DNA from: VFMC01 sp040380855
GTDB lineage: Bacteria; Actinomycetota; Acidimicrobiia; Acidimicrobiales; Ilumatobacteraceae
NCBI GenBank assembly: GCA_040380855.1
Contig: JBEIIG010000013.1
Coordinates: 1-64,000, forward strand
Length of the DNA: 64,000 nucleotides
Reading direction: 5' to 3'
Both the position numbers and the translations under genes were made by a program. Under the pieces are notes generated by a model. It saw only the letters and a list, made by a program, of their open reading frames with translations, did no database searches and had not been told where the DNA came from. This document shows, piece by piece, positions 33,334 through 42,168 of the stretch (position 1 is the first letter of the stretch; the number at the start of each line of letters is the position of its first letter).

Positions 33334-34752
33334 GTGAGGGACGCCACAGAGACTCCCAGTGCACGGCCGGCCCGCAAGGCTGTGTTCGCTGTCCTGGGTG
33401 CCTGTGCCGTCGCAGCACTCGTCGCGGCGGCAATGGGAGGCCGCGCAGACAACAGTGAGGTTCGATCCCCTCGAGGGTGGACGAGCAGTGGGCCGCCTGG
33501 CTCTCAGGAATCGGGGTACTCGGCTCCTCCACGTACCGCAGACCCTTCGAAAGCCTGGGCGGTCGATACAGACGAGTGTGTCGACCCCAAATCGGCCGTC
33601 AGCATCATCGAAGGTACTGTTCGGATCGGGTCGGTGATGCCCCTCGGCGACGGGGTGGCTGCGCGAGCGTTTGCACCGACTCGCGACGGCTTCGACGCCT
33701 ATGTGAAGTTCGCCAACGAACAGGGTCTGCTGCCCGGCTACACCATCGAACTCACCGTCGAGGACGACCAGTACAACGCCGAACTCACCCCCGGTGCGGT
33801 GGCCAAGCAGATCGACGCCGGCGTGAACCTGTTCTCGGGCATCATCGGATCGCCCAACAACGCTGCCGTGCGCGACGTGTTGAACGACGAGTGCATCCCG
33901 CAGCTGAACGCGCTCACTGGTTCGCCCGCCTGGGGCCAGGTGGCCGACTACCCGTGGACCACCGGTCTGCTGGTGCCGTACACCGTCGAGTCCGCGGTGT
34001 ATGCCGCGCAGATCGCCGAGTTGTTCCCTGGGGGTGCGACGGTGTCGTTGTTCCACGTGAACAACGAGTTCGGCCAGACCTACGCCGATGCGTTCACCGA
34101 GATCGCGGGCGACTACGACCTCATGATCGTCGGCACGCAGACCATCGAGCCCATCGACCCGAACCCGCCCACCTCGCAGATCACCACGATCGCCGGCGAG
34201 CAGCCCGACGTGGTCGTCGCGGTGCCGCTGAGCACTGGCTGCATCGGCTTCCTCACCGAGGTGGCCAACGCCAAGGCGCAGAACCCCGGCTGGGATCCGC
34301 AGGTGTTCATCACCAACACGTGCGCCAGCAGCCTGATCCTGGGCGCTGCCGGCCCGGCCGCCGACGGGCTGTACACGAGCAACAACCTGCTCGACATCAA
34401 CGATCCCGCGGTGCAGGCACAGCCGGCCGTTGCCGAGTACATCGCCTACATGGACAGCCTCGGCAAGAAGGACATCATCACCACGGCTGCTGCCGGATGG
34501 ACCGCCGGTGAGATCACTGTGGCGATCCTGAAGCAGGCTGCCGAGTCGCCCGAGGGCCTCACCCGGGCATCGATCATCAACGCGGCACGCAACTTCACCA
34601 TCGAGCCGTCGCTCGCCCGTCCGGGCGTGGTCGACAAGATGGACGGCGAGGCCGACCCGTTCCTGGCCGAGTCGCTCGTGGTCGTGCAGTACGACGCCGA
34701 TACCGCCACGTTCACCGACGTGGGTGAACTGATCACCAGCTTCGAGAGCTGA
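33334..34752 (+). CDS. ABC-type branched-chain amino acid/amide substrate-binding protein (LivK-like)
   Basis: A 472-residue exported protein. After a basic start a hydrophobic segment contains LGAC, a possible lipobox at Cys24, although hydrophobicity continues beyond it. A poorly structured stretch (about residues 37-85) leads into a periplasmic-binding-protein type I fold: GTVRIGSVMPLGDGVAARAFAPTRDGFDAYVKFANEQ to the end. No permease or ATPase accompanies it, so it may serve the importer at 48.7-54 kb or act as a sensor. The first roughly 300 bases have lower GC than the rest. A strong terminator follows. Confidence 0.85.
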   Translation: MRDATETPSARPARKAVFAVLGACAVAALVAAAMGGRADNSEVRSPRGWTSSGPPGSQESGYSAPPRTADPSKAWAVDTDECVDPKSAVSIIEGTVRIGSVMPLGDGVAARAFAPTRDGFDAYVKFANEQGLLPGYTIELTVEDDQYNAELTPGAVAKQIDAGVNLFSGIIGSPNNAAVRDVLNDECIPQLNALTGSPAWGQVADYPWTTGLLVPYTVESAVYAAQIAELFPGGATVSLFHVNNEFGQTYADAFTEIAGDYDLMIVGTQTIEPIDPNPPTSQITTIAGEQPDVVVAVPLSTGCIGFLTEVANAKAQNPGWDPQVFITNTCASSLILGAAGPAADGLYTSNNLLDINDPAVQAQPAVAEYIAYMDSLGKKDIITTAAAGWTAGEITVAILKQAAESPEGLTRASIINAARNFTIEPSLARPGVVDKMDGEADPFLAESLVVVQYDADTATFTDVGELITSFES

Positions 34753-34776
34753 TCCAGGGTTCTCGAACCGGTTCCA

Positions 34777-34810
34777 CGGAACGGCCCGCCCCTCGGGGCG
34801 GGCCGTTCCG
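34777..34810 (+). terminator. strong intrinsic-type terminator hairpin
   Basis: A perfect 16-bp inverted repeat (left arm CGGAACGGCCCGCCCC, two-base spacer TC) lies 24 bases after the binding-protein stop. There is no T-tract, which is common in high-GC actinobacteria. Confidence 0.8.
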
Positions 34811-34813
34811 CGT

Positions 34814-34868
34814 CCCCAGTCCAATCCGTCCCCAGTCCAATCCGTCCCCGGTCCAATCCGTCCCCGGT
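34814..34868. repeat. 16-bp tandem array (CCCCAGTCCAATCCGT)
   Basis: Three complete 16-base units plus a partial fourth directly follow the terminator. Confidence 0.8.
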
Positions 34869-35076
34869 CCCGTGTCCCTGCCCCGCCCCACCCGTCCGTG
34901 AGCCTGGACCACCATCCACGGGGCCCACGCGCACGAAGCTGCGAGCTTCGTGAGCCTCGACCACGTGGTACGTGGCCTCGGCTCACGGATGCGTGGGGGA
35001 TGGGGGCACGGTGAGGGGATGAATTGACCGGCTGGTTAGATTCGGGGCGACCGTGACGATGGGGCACGGGCGATGC

Positions 35077-35340
35077 GGAACCCGCGACCTGGAACAGACG
35101 ACCTGGAACGGGTGACTTGGAACGGGTGACGGGGAACGGGTGACCTTGAACGGACGACGGGGAACGGGCGACTTGGAACGGACGACGGGGAACGGGCGAC
35201 TTGGAACGGACGACGGGGAACGGGCGACTTGGAACGGACGACGGGGAACGGGCGACTTGGAACGGGCGACTTGGAACTGGCGACTTGGAACGGGCGACTT
35301 GGAACGGGCGACTTGGAACGGGCGACTTGGAACGGGTGAT
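35077..35340. repeat. 14-bp tandem array (GGAACGGGCGACTT/GGAACGGACGACGG), about 19 copies
   Basis: About 19 copies of a 14-base unit in two alternating variants end ten bases before the start codon of the acyl-CoA ligase. Because 14 is not a multiple of three and no domain emerges, the array is judged noncoding 5' sequence of the operon. Confidence 0.85.
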
Positions 35341-35349
35341 GGGGGAGCG

Positions 35350-36888
35350 ATGGCACTGGTAGCAGCACGACGGGCGAGCGAACGACCCGATGAGGTGGCG
35401 TTGCGCGACGACCGCGTCGCACTCGGCTGGGCCGAGGTGAGTGCCACCCTCGACCGGGTGATCAACGCTCTGCACGACACCCCGCTCGGTGCCGCCCGGC
35501 GCGTGGCGGTGTACGCCGAGAACTCGGCCGAGACCGTGCTGGCCCACCTCGGCGGTCTGCTCGCCGGGGTGAGCACCGTGCCGGTGAACTTCCACCTCAC
35601 CGCCGATGAGGTGGCGTACATCCTGCGCGACTCGCAGGCCGCAGTGCTGTTCGTCGGCCCCGAGAACCTCGAACGCGGCATCGAAGCCGCCCAGCAGGCG
35701 GGGGTGCCGATGGTGGTGGCCTGGCGCAGCCCGGGCGCACCCGTCGAATGGGAGACCTGGCTCGGTGCGGCCTCGGCCGACGAACCGCGTACCGATGTGG
35801 CCCCGCGACCCAACCTGATGTACACCAGCGGCACCACCGGCTTCCCCAAGGCGGTGGAACTGCCGCCGCAGATGTTCGCCGGCGGGGCCACCGTGGTCGA
35901 GCACGTCGAGGCCTTGGCCAAGGGTCGCTTCGCCATGTTCGGCACCCATCTCGTGGTGGGGCCGATGTACCACACGGGCCCGTTGTCGGGCATGCGCCTG
36001 CTGGCTGCCGGTGTGCCGGTGGTGGTGCTCGGCCGGTTCGACCCCGAGCGTGTGCTCGAGGCCATCGCCGCGCATCGTGCCGAGACCACGGTGATGGTGC
36101 CCACCCACTTCAAGCGCATGCTCGAACTGCCGGCCGAGGTGCGGGCTCGCTACGACGTGTCGAGCATGCAGCTCATCGCCCACACCGGTTCGGCCTGCCC
36201 CATCGACGTGAAGCACGAGATGATCCAGTGGTTCGGCCCGGTGTTCTCCGACGCCTACGGCAGCACCGAGGTGGGCACGATCTGTTCGATCAGCAGCCAG
36301 GAATGGCTCGAGCACCCCGGCAGCGTGGGCCGCTGCATCCCGCCGTTCACGCGAGCCGTCGTGGTCGACGAGGCAGGTGACGAGGTGCCGGCCGGCACCG
36401 AGGGTCGCCTGTACTTCGAGGACTCGACCGGCCGCGGTGTGGTGTACGCCACCGACCCCGACAAGACCGCCAAGGCACATCTGCGGCCCGGGGTGTTCAC
36501 CATCGGCGAGATCGGCTACGTCGACACCGACGGCTATGTGTACATCACCGACCGCTTCAGCGACATGATCGTGGCCGGTGGCGTGAACATCTACCCGGCC
36601 GAGGCCGAAGCGGTCATCATCGCCCACCCGAAGGTGGCCGACGTGGCGGTGATCGGTGTACCCGACGCCGACCTCGGTGAGGCGGTGAAGGCGCTCGTGG
36701 TGCCGCTCGATCCGGCCGACCCGCCGTCGGCCGACGAGTTGATCGGCCTGTGCCGTCAGCATCTCGCCGGCTACAAGTGCCCGCGCACGGTCGACATCGT
36801 CAGCACCGTGGGCCGTAATGCGATGGGCAAGGTGAACAAGCGGGCGCTGCGTGCGCCCTACTGGGAAGGAGGTCGCACCATTGGCTGA
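35350..36888 (+). CDS. acyl-CoA synthetase (AMP-forming)
   Basis: A 512-residue ANL-superfamily ligase that activates a carboxylic acid to its CoA thioester through an acyl-AMP. Motifs: the P-loop YTSGTTGFPKAVEL, YGSTEVGTI (A5), the hinge YVDTDGYVYITDRFSDMIVAGGVNIYPAE (A7-A8), and the catalytic Lys in GRNAMGKVNKRAL near the C-terminus. ATG 35350 has GGGGGA upstream; in-frame codons farther upstream are repeat-encoded. The first gene of a tightly packed operon with hydratases and a P450, probably for lipid, terpenoid or steroid side-chain catabolism. Confidence 0.92.
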   Translation: MALVAARRASERPDEVALRDDRVALGWAEVSATLDRVINALHDTPLGAARRVAVYAENSAETVLAHLGGLLAGVSTVPVNFHLTADEVAYILRDSQAAVLFVGPENLERGIEAAQQAGVPMVVAWRSPGAPVEWETWLGAASADEPRTDVAPRPNLMYTSGTTGFPKAVELPPQMFAGGATVVEHVEALAKGRFAMFGTHLVVGPMYHTGPLSGMRLLAAGVPVVVLGRFDPERVLEAIAAHRAETTVMVPTHFKRMLELPAEVRARYDVSSMQLIAHTGSACPIDVKHEMIQWFGPVFSDAYGSTEVGTICSISSQEWLEHPGSVGRCIPPFTRAVVVDEAGDEVPAGTEGRLYFEDSTGRGVVYATDPDKTAKAHLRPGVFTIGEIGYVDTDGYVYITDRFSDMIVAGGVNIYPAEAEAVIIAHPKVADVAVIGVPDADLGEAVKALVVPLDPADPPSADELIGLCRQHLAGYKCPRTVDIVSTVGRNAMGKVNKRALRAPYWEGGRTIG

Positions 36889-37765
36889 CCAGGCTGCTGC
36901 ACCGCTGGTGCTCGTCGACCACCCGGCCGAGGCCGTGTGCCGACTCACCCTCAACCGCCCCACCAAGCGCAATGCGCTGTCGAACGCGCTGCGCGGCGAA
37001 CTGTTCGACGCGCTCCGTGCCGCCGACGCCGACCCCGCCGTCCGGGTGGTCGTCATCCGCGGTTCGGGCGCGTGCTTCTCGGCCGGCTACGACCTGGCGC
37101 AAGATCCCGGCGAACCGCTGCCCTGGCCCATCACCAAGGCCGACGGCGGATGGGCCCGCCACGTGCTGCACGGCTGGTTCGAGATGATGGACCTGGCCAC
37201 TCCGATCATCGCCCAGGTGCACGGCTACTGCCTGGCCGGCGGCACCGAACTGGCCACGGCGTGCGACCTCGTGTACGTGGCCCACGACGCCCAGGTGGGC
37301 TACCCGCCTGTGCGCTCGATGAGCTCGCCCGACATGGCCTGGCACGTGTGGCTGATGGGCATGCGCAAGGCGATGGAGGCGATGCTGACGGGCGACTCGA
37401 TGACCGGCGACGAGGCCGTTGCGGCCGGGTTCGCCAACCGGGCCTTCCCTGCCGACGAACTCGACGAGCGTGTGCTCGAGATCGCCGCCCGGGTGGCCAA
37501 GGTACCTCCCGATCTGCAGGCCTTGAACAAGCGCGTCGTCCACCGGGCGATGGAGGCGATGGGCATGCGCGACGGCATGCGCGCCACCGCCGACATCAAT
37601 GCCCTCGGCTTCCACCAGCGCAGTTCGCGCGAGTACTTCGCCCGTTTCGCCCAGGGCGTCACCACGGCGCTGAGCGCCCGCGACGAGCAGTTCGGCGACT
37701 ACCGCACCACGTCTCCACAGGCCACCCCCGATCAGCCCGCACCCAACCGGAACGGTGAACGATGA
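36881..37765 (+). CDS. enoyl-CoA hydratase/isomerase family protein
   Basis: A 294-residue crotonase-fold protein. It shows LTLNRPTKRNALSNALRGEL, the oxyanion-hole regions GACFSAGYDL and HGYCLAGGTELATACDLVY. The start is an unusual TTG at 36881, decided by a near-perfect AAGGAGGT seven bases upstream; this overlaps the ligase stop by eight bases. The usual catalytic Glu positions are not clear, so it could be a hydratase, isomerase or hydrolase. Its stop overlaps the P450 start (ATGA). Confidence 0.9.
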   Translation: MADQAAAPLVLVDHPAEAVCRLTLNRPTKRNALSNALRGELFDALRAADADPAVRVVVIRGSGACFSAGYDLAQDPGEPLPWPITKADGGWARHVLHGWFEMMDLATPIIAQVHGYCLAGGTELATACDLVYVAHDAQVGYPPVRSMSSPDMAWHVWLMGMRKAMEAMLTGDSMTGDEAVAAGFANRAFPADELDERVLEIAARVAKVPPDLQALNKRVVHRAMEAMGMRDGMRATADINALGFHQRSSREYFARFAQGVTTALSARDEQFGDYRTTSPQATPDQPAPNRNGER

Positions 37766-39027
37766 GCGACATCACCCAGCAGATCCTCGTCAGCCCCGAG
37801 GTGCTCGAATGCCCTTATCCGTTCTTCGAACGGGTGCGCAACGAAGCCCCGGTGCACCAGACGCCGCTGGGCTTCTGGCTCGTCAGTCGGTACGACGACG
37901 TCATGGCCGTGGTGCGCGACACCGAACGGTTCAGCAGCAACATGCGCAACTCGTTCACGGCGCCGCCGCCCTCCGACGAGCTGCGTGCCATCCAGGCCGA
38001 GGCCTATCCCTCGGTGAACACACTGCTCACCAACGACCCGCCCAGCCACACCCAGTTCCGAGCGTTGGTGAACAAGGCCTTCACGCCCAAGCGCGTCGCC
38101 CAACTCGAGGGCGAGATCCGTCAGATCGCCACCGACCTCATCGACCGTTGGATCGACGCCGGGAGGGTCGAGTTGGTGAGCGAGTTCGCAGTGGGCTTGC
38201 CGCTCACGGTCATCGCCGACGCCCTCGGTGTCGACCGGGCCGACATGCCGGCGTTCAAGCGCTGGAGCGACGATTCGGTGGCCCCGCTGTCGGGTCTGCT
38301 CAGCCCCGAGCGGCAGCTCGAGTGCGCTCGCAGCCGCGTGGAGATGCAGCGCTACATGGCCGAGCGGTGCCGCGAGCGCGAGACCGACCCGCGCGACGAC
38401 CTGCTGAGCGACCTGGTGCAGGCTCGCTTCGACACGGGCGAGCGCGCCGGCGAACAGCTGTCGATGCCCGAACTGCTGAACGTGATCGAGCAGTTGCTGG
38501 TGGCGGGCAACGAGACCACCACCAAGCTCATCACCGCCGGCATGCTGGCGCTGATCGAGCACCCGGCGCAGATGGCGGCCGTGCTGGCCGACCGCAGCCT
38601 CATCGCCAACCTGGTGGAGGAGGCGCTGCGCTACGAGTCGCCGGTGCAGATGCTGCCGCGCGTGGCCAAGGTCGACGTGGAGGTGGGCGGTGTGGCCGTC
38701 CCCGCCGGGTCGATCCTGATGATGATGTACGGCTGCGCCAATCGCGACGACGCGAAGTACCCGGGCGCCGCGGCGTTCGACGTCACGCGCGGCAACGCCC
38801 GCACCCACCTGGCATTCGGCCAGGGCCCACACTTCTGTCCGGGCGCAGCGCTGGCCCGCAGCGAGGCCCGCATCGCCTTCGAGCTGTTGTTCGAGCGGTG
38901 TGCCGACTGGGCGATCGACACCTCGGTCGAGGCGCCCACCCACCGCGAGCTGTCGATGACCCTGCGCGGGCTGTCGGCGCTGCACCTCACGTTCACTGCC
39001 GTCAACCACCCAGGAGCCCCAGGATGA
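37762..39027 (+). CDS. cytochrome P450
   Basis: A 421-residue P450 related to the CYP125/142-like or CYP124-like actinobacterial enzymes in overall pattern, though no subfamily can be assigned by eye. Motifs are the I-helix GNETTT, ExxR in EEALRYESP and the heme loop FGQGPHFCPGAALARSE. Within an acyl-CoA operon it probably hydroxylates a hydrocarbon tail or sterol-like side chain before CoA activation. Four-base overlaps at both ends indicate translational coupling with the flanking hydratases. Confidence 0.92.
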   Translation: MSDITQQILVSPEVLECPYPFFERVRNEAPVHQTPLGFWLVSRYDDVMAVVRDTERFSSNMRNSFTAPPPSDELRAIQAEAYPSVNTLLTNDPPSHTQFRALVNKAFTPKRVAQLEGEIRQIATDLIDRWIDAGRVELVSEFAVGLPLTVIADALGVDRADMPAFKRWSDDSVAPLSGLLSPERQLECARSRVEMQRYMAERCRERETDPRDDLLSDLVQARFDTGERAGEQLSMPELLNVIEQLLVAGNETTTKLITAGMLALIEHPAQMAAVLADRSLIANLVEEALRYESPVQMLPRVAKVDVEVGGVAVPAGSILMMMYGCANRDDAKYPGAAAFDVTRGNARTHLAFGQGPHFCPGAALARSEARIAFELLFERCADWAIDTSVEAPTHRELSMTLRGLSALHLTFTAVNHPGAPG

Positions 39028-39863
39028 GCGTGTCGCTCGACGCCCTGCAGACCATCCGTTACGACGTCGTCGAGCCCGGCCCGAACGGCATCGCCGTGGT
39101 CACCCTCGACCGACCCGACAGTCGCAATGCGCAGAACAAGCGGATGACCTATGAGATGAATGCCGCGTTCGACGACGCATCGCGGCGCAGCGATGTGAAG
39201 GTGATCGTGCTGCAGGCCGATGGGCCGCACTTCTCGAGCGGGCACGACCTGCGCGACACCGAGAGCCACCGCGACTTCGACCTCGTCTCCACCCATGGCG
39301 GCTACGGCCGCGAGGGCCAGGAGGGGCACATGGCCTGGGAGGAGGAGGTGTACTTCCAGATGTGCTGGCGGTGGCGCAACATCCCCAAGCCGCTCATCGC
39401 TGCAGCACAGGGCAAGACCATCGCGGGTGGCCTCATGCTGCTGTGGGTGGCTGATGTGATCATCGCGGCCGACGATGCGGTGTTCAGCGACCCCGTGGTG
39501 GGCATGGGAGTGAACGGAGTCGAGTACTTCGCCCACCCGTGGGAGTTCGGCGCCCGCAAGGCCAAAGAGCTGCTGTTCACGGGCGACTGGGTGACGGCCG
39601 AGGAAGCCCGCCGCCTGGGCATGGTGAATCACGTCGTGCCGGCATCCGAACTGCGCTCGTTCACCATGTCGATGGCCGGCCGCATCGCCCAGCGGCCGAG
39701 TTTCGCGCTGAAGTTGGCGAAGGAGAGCGTGAACCAGACCCTCGAGGCGCAGGGGCAGTGGACCGCGCTGCGGGCAGCCTTCAGCAACCAGCACCTCGCC
39801 CATGCCCACAACAGGGTGAAGTTCGGCATCCCGGTCGACCCGGGGCCGAAGAAACCGGGCTGA
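39024..39863 (+). CDS. enoyl-CoA hydratase/isomerase family protein
   Basis: A 279-residue crotonase-fold protein with VVTLDRPDSRNAQNKRMTYEM, the oxyanion loops GPHFSSGHDLRD and QGKTIAGGLMLLWVADVIIA, and an acidic residue in DPVVGMGVNGVEYFAHP. A His-rich and Glu-rich insertion (GREGQEGHMAWEEEVYFQM) follows the first loop. It is distinct from the paralogue at 36881. Coupled to the P450 by ATGA and followed after three bases by the TetR regulator. Confidence 0.9.
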   Translation: MSVSLDALQTIRYDVVEPGPNGIAVVTLDRPDSRNAQNKRMTYEMNAAFDDASRRSDVKVIVLQADGPHFSSGHDLRDTESHRDFDLVSTHGGYGREGQEGHMAWEEEVYFQMCWRWRNIPKPLIAAAQGKTIAGGLMLLWVADVIIAADDAVFSDPVVGMGVNGVEYFAHPWEFGARKAKELLFTGDWVTAEEARRLGMVNHVVPASELRSFTMSMAGRIAQRPSFALKLAKESVNQTLEAQGQWTALRAAFSNQHLAHAHNRVKFGIPVDPGPKKPG

Positions 39864-39866
39864 GCG

Positions 39867-40511
39867 ATGGCTGCAACCCCTCGACCAGCACCCGAGCCGA
39901 GCCGCCGACTCGGTCGGCCCAAAGACGTCGCATCAGCCGAGACCCATGAACGCTTGCTCGATGTCGCCCGTGGGCTGTTCGCCCGCGACGGCTTCGATGC
40001 CACCACCAACAAGCGCATCGCTGCTGCCGCCGGCATCACCAGCGGAGCGATCTACCACTACTACCCGTCGAAGGCCGAGCTCTACGCGGCCGTCTACGAG
40101 CAGGTCCAGACCATCGTCTACGGCGCCTTCGAGAAGGCCGTCATCGGCCACGACAGCCTGCGCGAGCAGTTCGGCGCTGTGCTCGACGTCGCGGTCGAGA
40201 CGAACCGGTTCGACCCGTCGATCGCTGCGTTCGTGGTGGGTGTGGCAGGTGAGGCCCAGCGGCACCCCGAACTACGCGCCCTGCTGGCACCGGTGCGGGC
40301 GCAGCACCATCGGTTCCTCCACCAGTTGGCGGCCGACGCAGCCGAGCGCGGCGAGTTGCAGCCCGATGTGTCGGTCGATGCGCTGGGCGACCTGCTCACC
40401 GCCGTGCTCTCGGGCCTGGCCCGCTTCAGCGACCAGACCGGCGACGCGAGGCGTCACGCCGACGCCATCGCCGTGCTGCGCCGCATGATCGACGGCACGC
40501 TGCTGCGCTGA
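39867..40511 (+). CDS. TetR-family transcriptional regulator
   Basis: A 214-residue regulator. The N-terminal helix-turn-helix includes ERLLDVARGLFARDGFDATTNKRIAAAAGITSGAIYHYYPSKAELYAAV, and the C-terminal part is a helical ligand-binding domain. As the last gene of the ligase-hydratase-P450-hydratase operon it probably represses this operon and responds to an acyl-CoA or substrate. The operator was not identified. Confidence 0.92.
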   Translation: MAATPRPAPEPSRRLGRPKDVASAETHERLLDVARGLFARDGFDATTNKRIAAAAGITSGAIYHYYPSKAELYAAVYEQVQTIVYGAFEKAVIGHDSLREQFGAVLDVAVETNRFDPSIAAFVVGVAGEAQRHPELRALLAPVRAQHHRFLHQLAADAAERGELQPDVSVDALGDLLTAVLSGLARFSDQTGDARRHADAIAVLRRMIDGTLLR

Positions 40512-40533
40512 CCTCGACGGTCGCTGTGCCGAC

Positions 40534-41085
40534 TCAGCTGCCGGTGAGGCAGCCCATCATCTGGGTGGTCACGTCGCCGGTGCCCGTGGTGTCGCCCTGG
40601 GCGAATCGGCTGAGTTGCTCGGCGTCGAGTTGTTCGAGGATGCCACGCATGCACTCGGTGTCCATACCTGGCATCGAGCCGAACGAGTCCATCATCGAAT
40701 CGACCAGCGACGAGGTGTCGGCACAGCCGATGATCTGGGTGCCGAGCGCTTCCCCTGCTGCACTCAACTGCGGGTCGGTGTTGCCCTCGGCGAAGCTGTC
40801 GATGAGCAACTGCTGGTCTGCTCCGGTCAGTTGTTCGGCAACGGCCTCGACGCAGGCTGCGTCGACCACCAGCCCCTGTTCCTGCGCCTGGCGGACCACC
40901 TCGGCAGCGATTGTTCCTGCGGCGCTGCTGGCGGCACTCGTTGCGGGTACGACGGTGGTGGAAGCGGCCACGGAGTCGGCGGCAGCCATGCTGGGTGCAG
41001 TGCTCGTGGCGTCGTCGCCGTCGCCGCACGCCGCGCCCAAGAGGGCGAGGGCGCTGATCACTGCGAAGAGGGTTTGTCTGGTCAC
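40534..41085 (-). CDS. hypothetical lipoprotein
   Basis: A 183-residue exported protein with lipobox LGAAC and a Ser/Thr/Ala-rich linker. The mature domain has four Cys (in DAACVEAV, IIGCADTS, DTECMRGI and MMGCLTGS) and short helices, which suggests a disulfide-stabilised helical fold. No family was recognised. Start is GTG 41085 with GGAG seven bases upstream. Convergent with the TetR gene. Confidence 0.75.
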   Translation of the reverse strand: MTRQTLFAVISALALLGAACGDGDDATSTAPSMAAADSVAASTTVVPATSAASSAAGTIAAEVVRQAQEQGLVVDAACVEAVAEQLTGADQQLLIDSFAEGNTDPQLSAAGEALGTQIIGCADTSSLVDSMMDSFGSMPGMDTECMRGILEQLDAEQLSRFAQGDTTGTGDVTTQMMGCLTGS

Positions 41086-41158
41086 GGTCTGCTCCGGGGC
41101 TGGTCGGGGGTGGCGCTCGGCGCGGGTACACCATCGCTGCCGCCCAGTCTGGCCGCGT

Positions 41159-41692
41159 TCAGCGGTGTTGGTACGTCAGCCACCACAGCAGTGCAGTGAG
41201 CGACAGGCCGTCGAGTACCCGGCCCGCAGCCATCTCGGCGCGCACCTGGTCGAGCGGGAGCCACTCCACACGTTCGCTCTCCGACGCGTCGGGTGGGTCG
41301 CCCACGTACGTCGCGCCGTCTGCGACGAACAGATGGAAGGTGGCATCGCTCGAGCCGTTGTGCGGGTGATAGGTGGTGAGCAACGACAGTGGGCCGGGCC
41401 GCCAGCCGGTCTCTTCGTAGGCCTCGCGGGCGGCTGCCTCGAGGGGTGTCTCGCCCTCGTCGATGCGGCCGGCCGGAACCTCCCAGCCCCAGGTATCGGT
41501 GGTGAACCGATGGCGCCACAGCAGCAACACCCCCCGGTCGGGGTCGGCCACCACGGTGCCGGCGGCCTCGGCGGGCATGCGCACTACGTGGTGCTCGAAA
41601 CGGGGCCCACCGGGAATCTCGACGTCGGTGAGGGCCAGGCGTACCCACGGGCTGTCGTAGATGACCCGTTCGCCGTGCACCGTCCACTTCAT
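41159..41692 (-). CDS. Nudix hydrolase, ADP-ribose pyrophosphatase-like
   Basis: A 177-residue Nudix protein with the box G-x5-E-x7-REUxEExGU seen as GRIDEGETPLEAAAREAYEETGW. The N-terminal strands (VIYDSPWVRLALTDVEIPGG) and WEVPAGRID resemble ADP-sugar pyrophosphatases. It hydrolyses a nucleoside diphosphate linked to another moiety. TAGGCT lies nine bases upstream of the ATG. Divergent from the DUF35 gene. Confidence 0.9.
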   Translation of the reverse strand: MKWTVHGERVIYDSPWVRLALTDVEIPGGPRFEHHVVRMPAEAAGTVVADPDRGVLLLWRHRFTTDTWGWEVPAGRIDEGETPLEAAAREAYEETGWRPGPLSLLTTYHPHNGSSDATFHLFVADGATYVGDPPDASESERVEWLPLDQVRAEMAAGRVLDGLSLTALLWWLTYQHR

Positions 41693-41724
41693 CGCGCGGG
41701 CAGCCTACGTGCGACGATGACGAG

Positions 41725-42168
41725 GTGCCCGAGAAGATCGCTGTGACCGAAGGTGTGTTCACCTGGCCAGCCGACGACCCCCGGTTGATCGGCAGCTACT
41801 TCCCCGAGAGCGGTGTGACCGTGTTCCCGCAGGCCACCTCGTGCCCGAAGACCTCGTCGCGGGTGGTCGAACAGGTGCTGCTGCCCCGGCGCGGCACGTT
41901 GTGGAGCTGGACCATCCAGGGCTTCTTGCCGAAGAACCCACCGTACGCCGGCACCGAATCGGCCAAGGAGTTCGTCCCCTACGGCGTCGGGTACGTGCAA
42001 CTCGCCGATCAGGTGATCGTCGAGAGCCGCCTCACCATCAACGAACCCGAGCAGATGCGCATCGGCATGGAGATGGAACTGGTCATCGTCCCGTTCGCCA
42101 CCGACGCCCAAGGCCGCGAACTGCTCACCTACGCCTTTGCGCCCGTCACCGAGGGAGACCACTCATGA
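41725..42168 (+). CDS. DUF35/OB-fold acyl-CoA-associated protein
   Basis: A 147-residue protein of the DUF35 (ChsH2-type) family, with the OB-fold core GTLWSWTIQGFLPKNPPYAG, PYGVGYVQLADQVIVESRL and IGMEMELVIVPF. The normal N-terminal zinc ribbon (two CxxC pairs) is reduced to a single Cys in TSCPKT, so zinc is probably not bound. It is coupled by ATGA to the thiolase-like gene; such pairs form thiolase or retro-aldolase complexes in steroid side-chain and lipid degradation. Start is GTG. Confidence 0.85.
   Translation: MPEKIAVTEGVFTWPADDPRLIGSYFPESGVTVFPQATSCPKTSSRVVEQVLLPRRGTLWSWTIQGFLPKNPPYAGTESAKEFVPYGVGYVQLADQVIVESRLTINEPEQMRIGMEMELVIVPFATDAQGRELLTYAFAPVTEGDHS

Larger units (their letters stand above)
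34753..35349. other. gene-free region with terminator and two tandem arrays
   Basis: Between the binding-protein stop and the ligase start I see a strong hairpin (34777-34810), a short 16-base array, about 200 bases without recognisable signals, and a long 14-base array that runs into the ligase ribosome-binding site. No gene is supported. Confidence 0.75.

Noticed and set aside
35140..35349. 70-residue N-terminal extension of the acyl-CoA ligase
   Set aside because: It is encoded entirely by the 14-bp repeat array; ATG 35350 has a proper ribosome-binding site and starts the conserved domain.
33274..37056. Very long minus-strand open frame across the binding protein, repeats and ligase genes
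   Set aside because: It is antisense to well-supported genes with clear domains and reflects high-GC codon bias; its translation matches no family.
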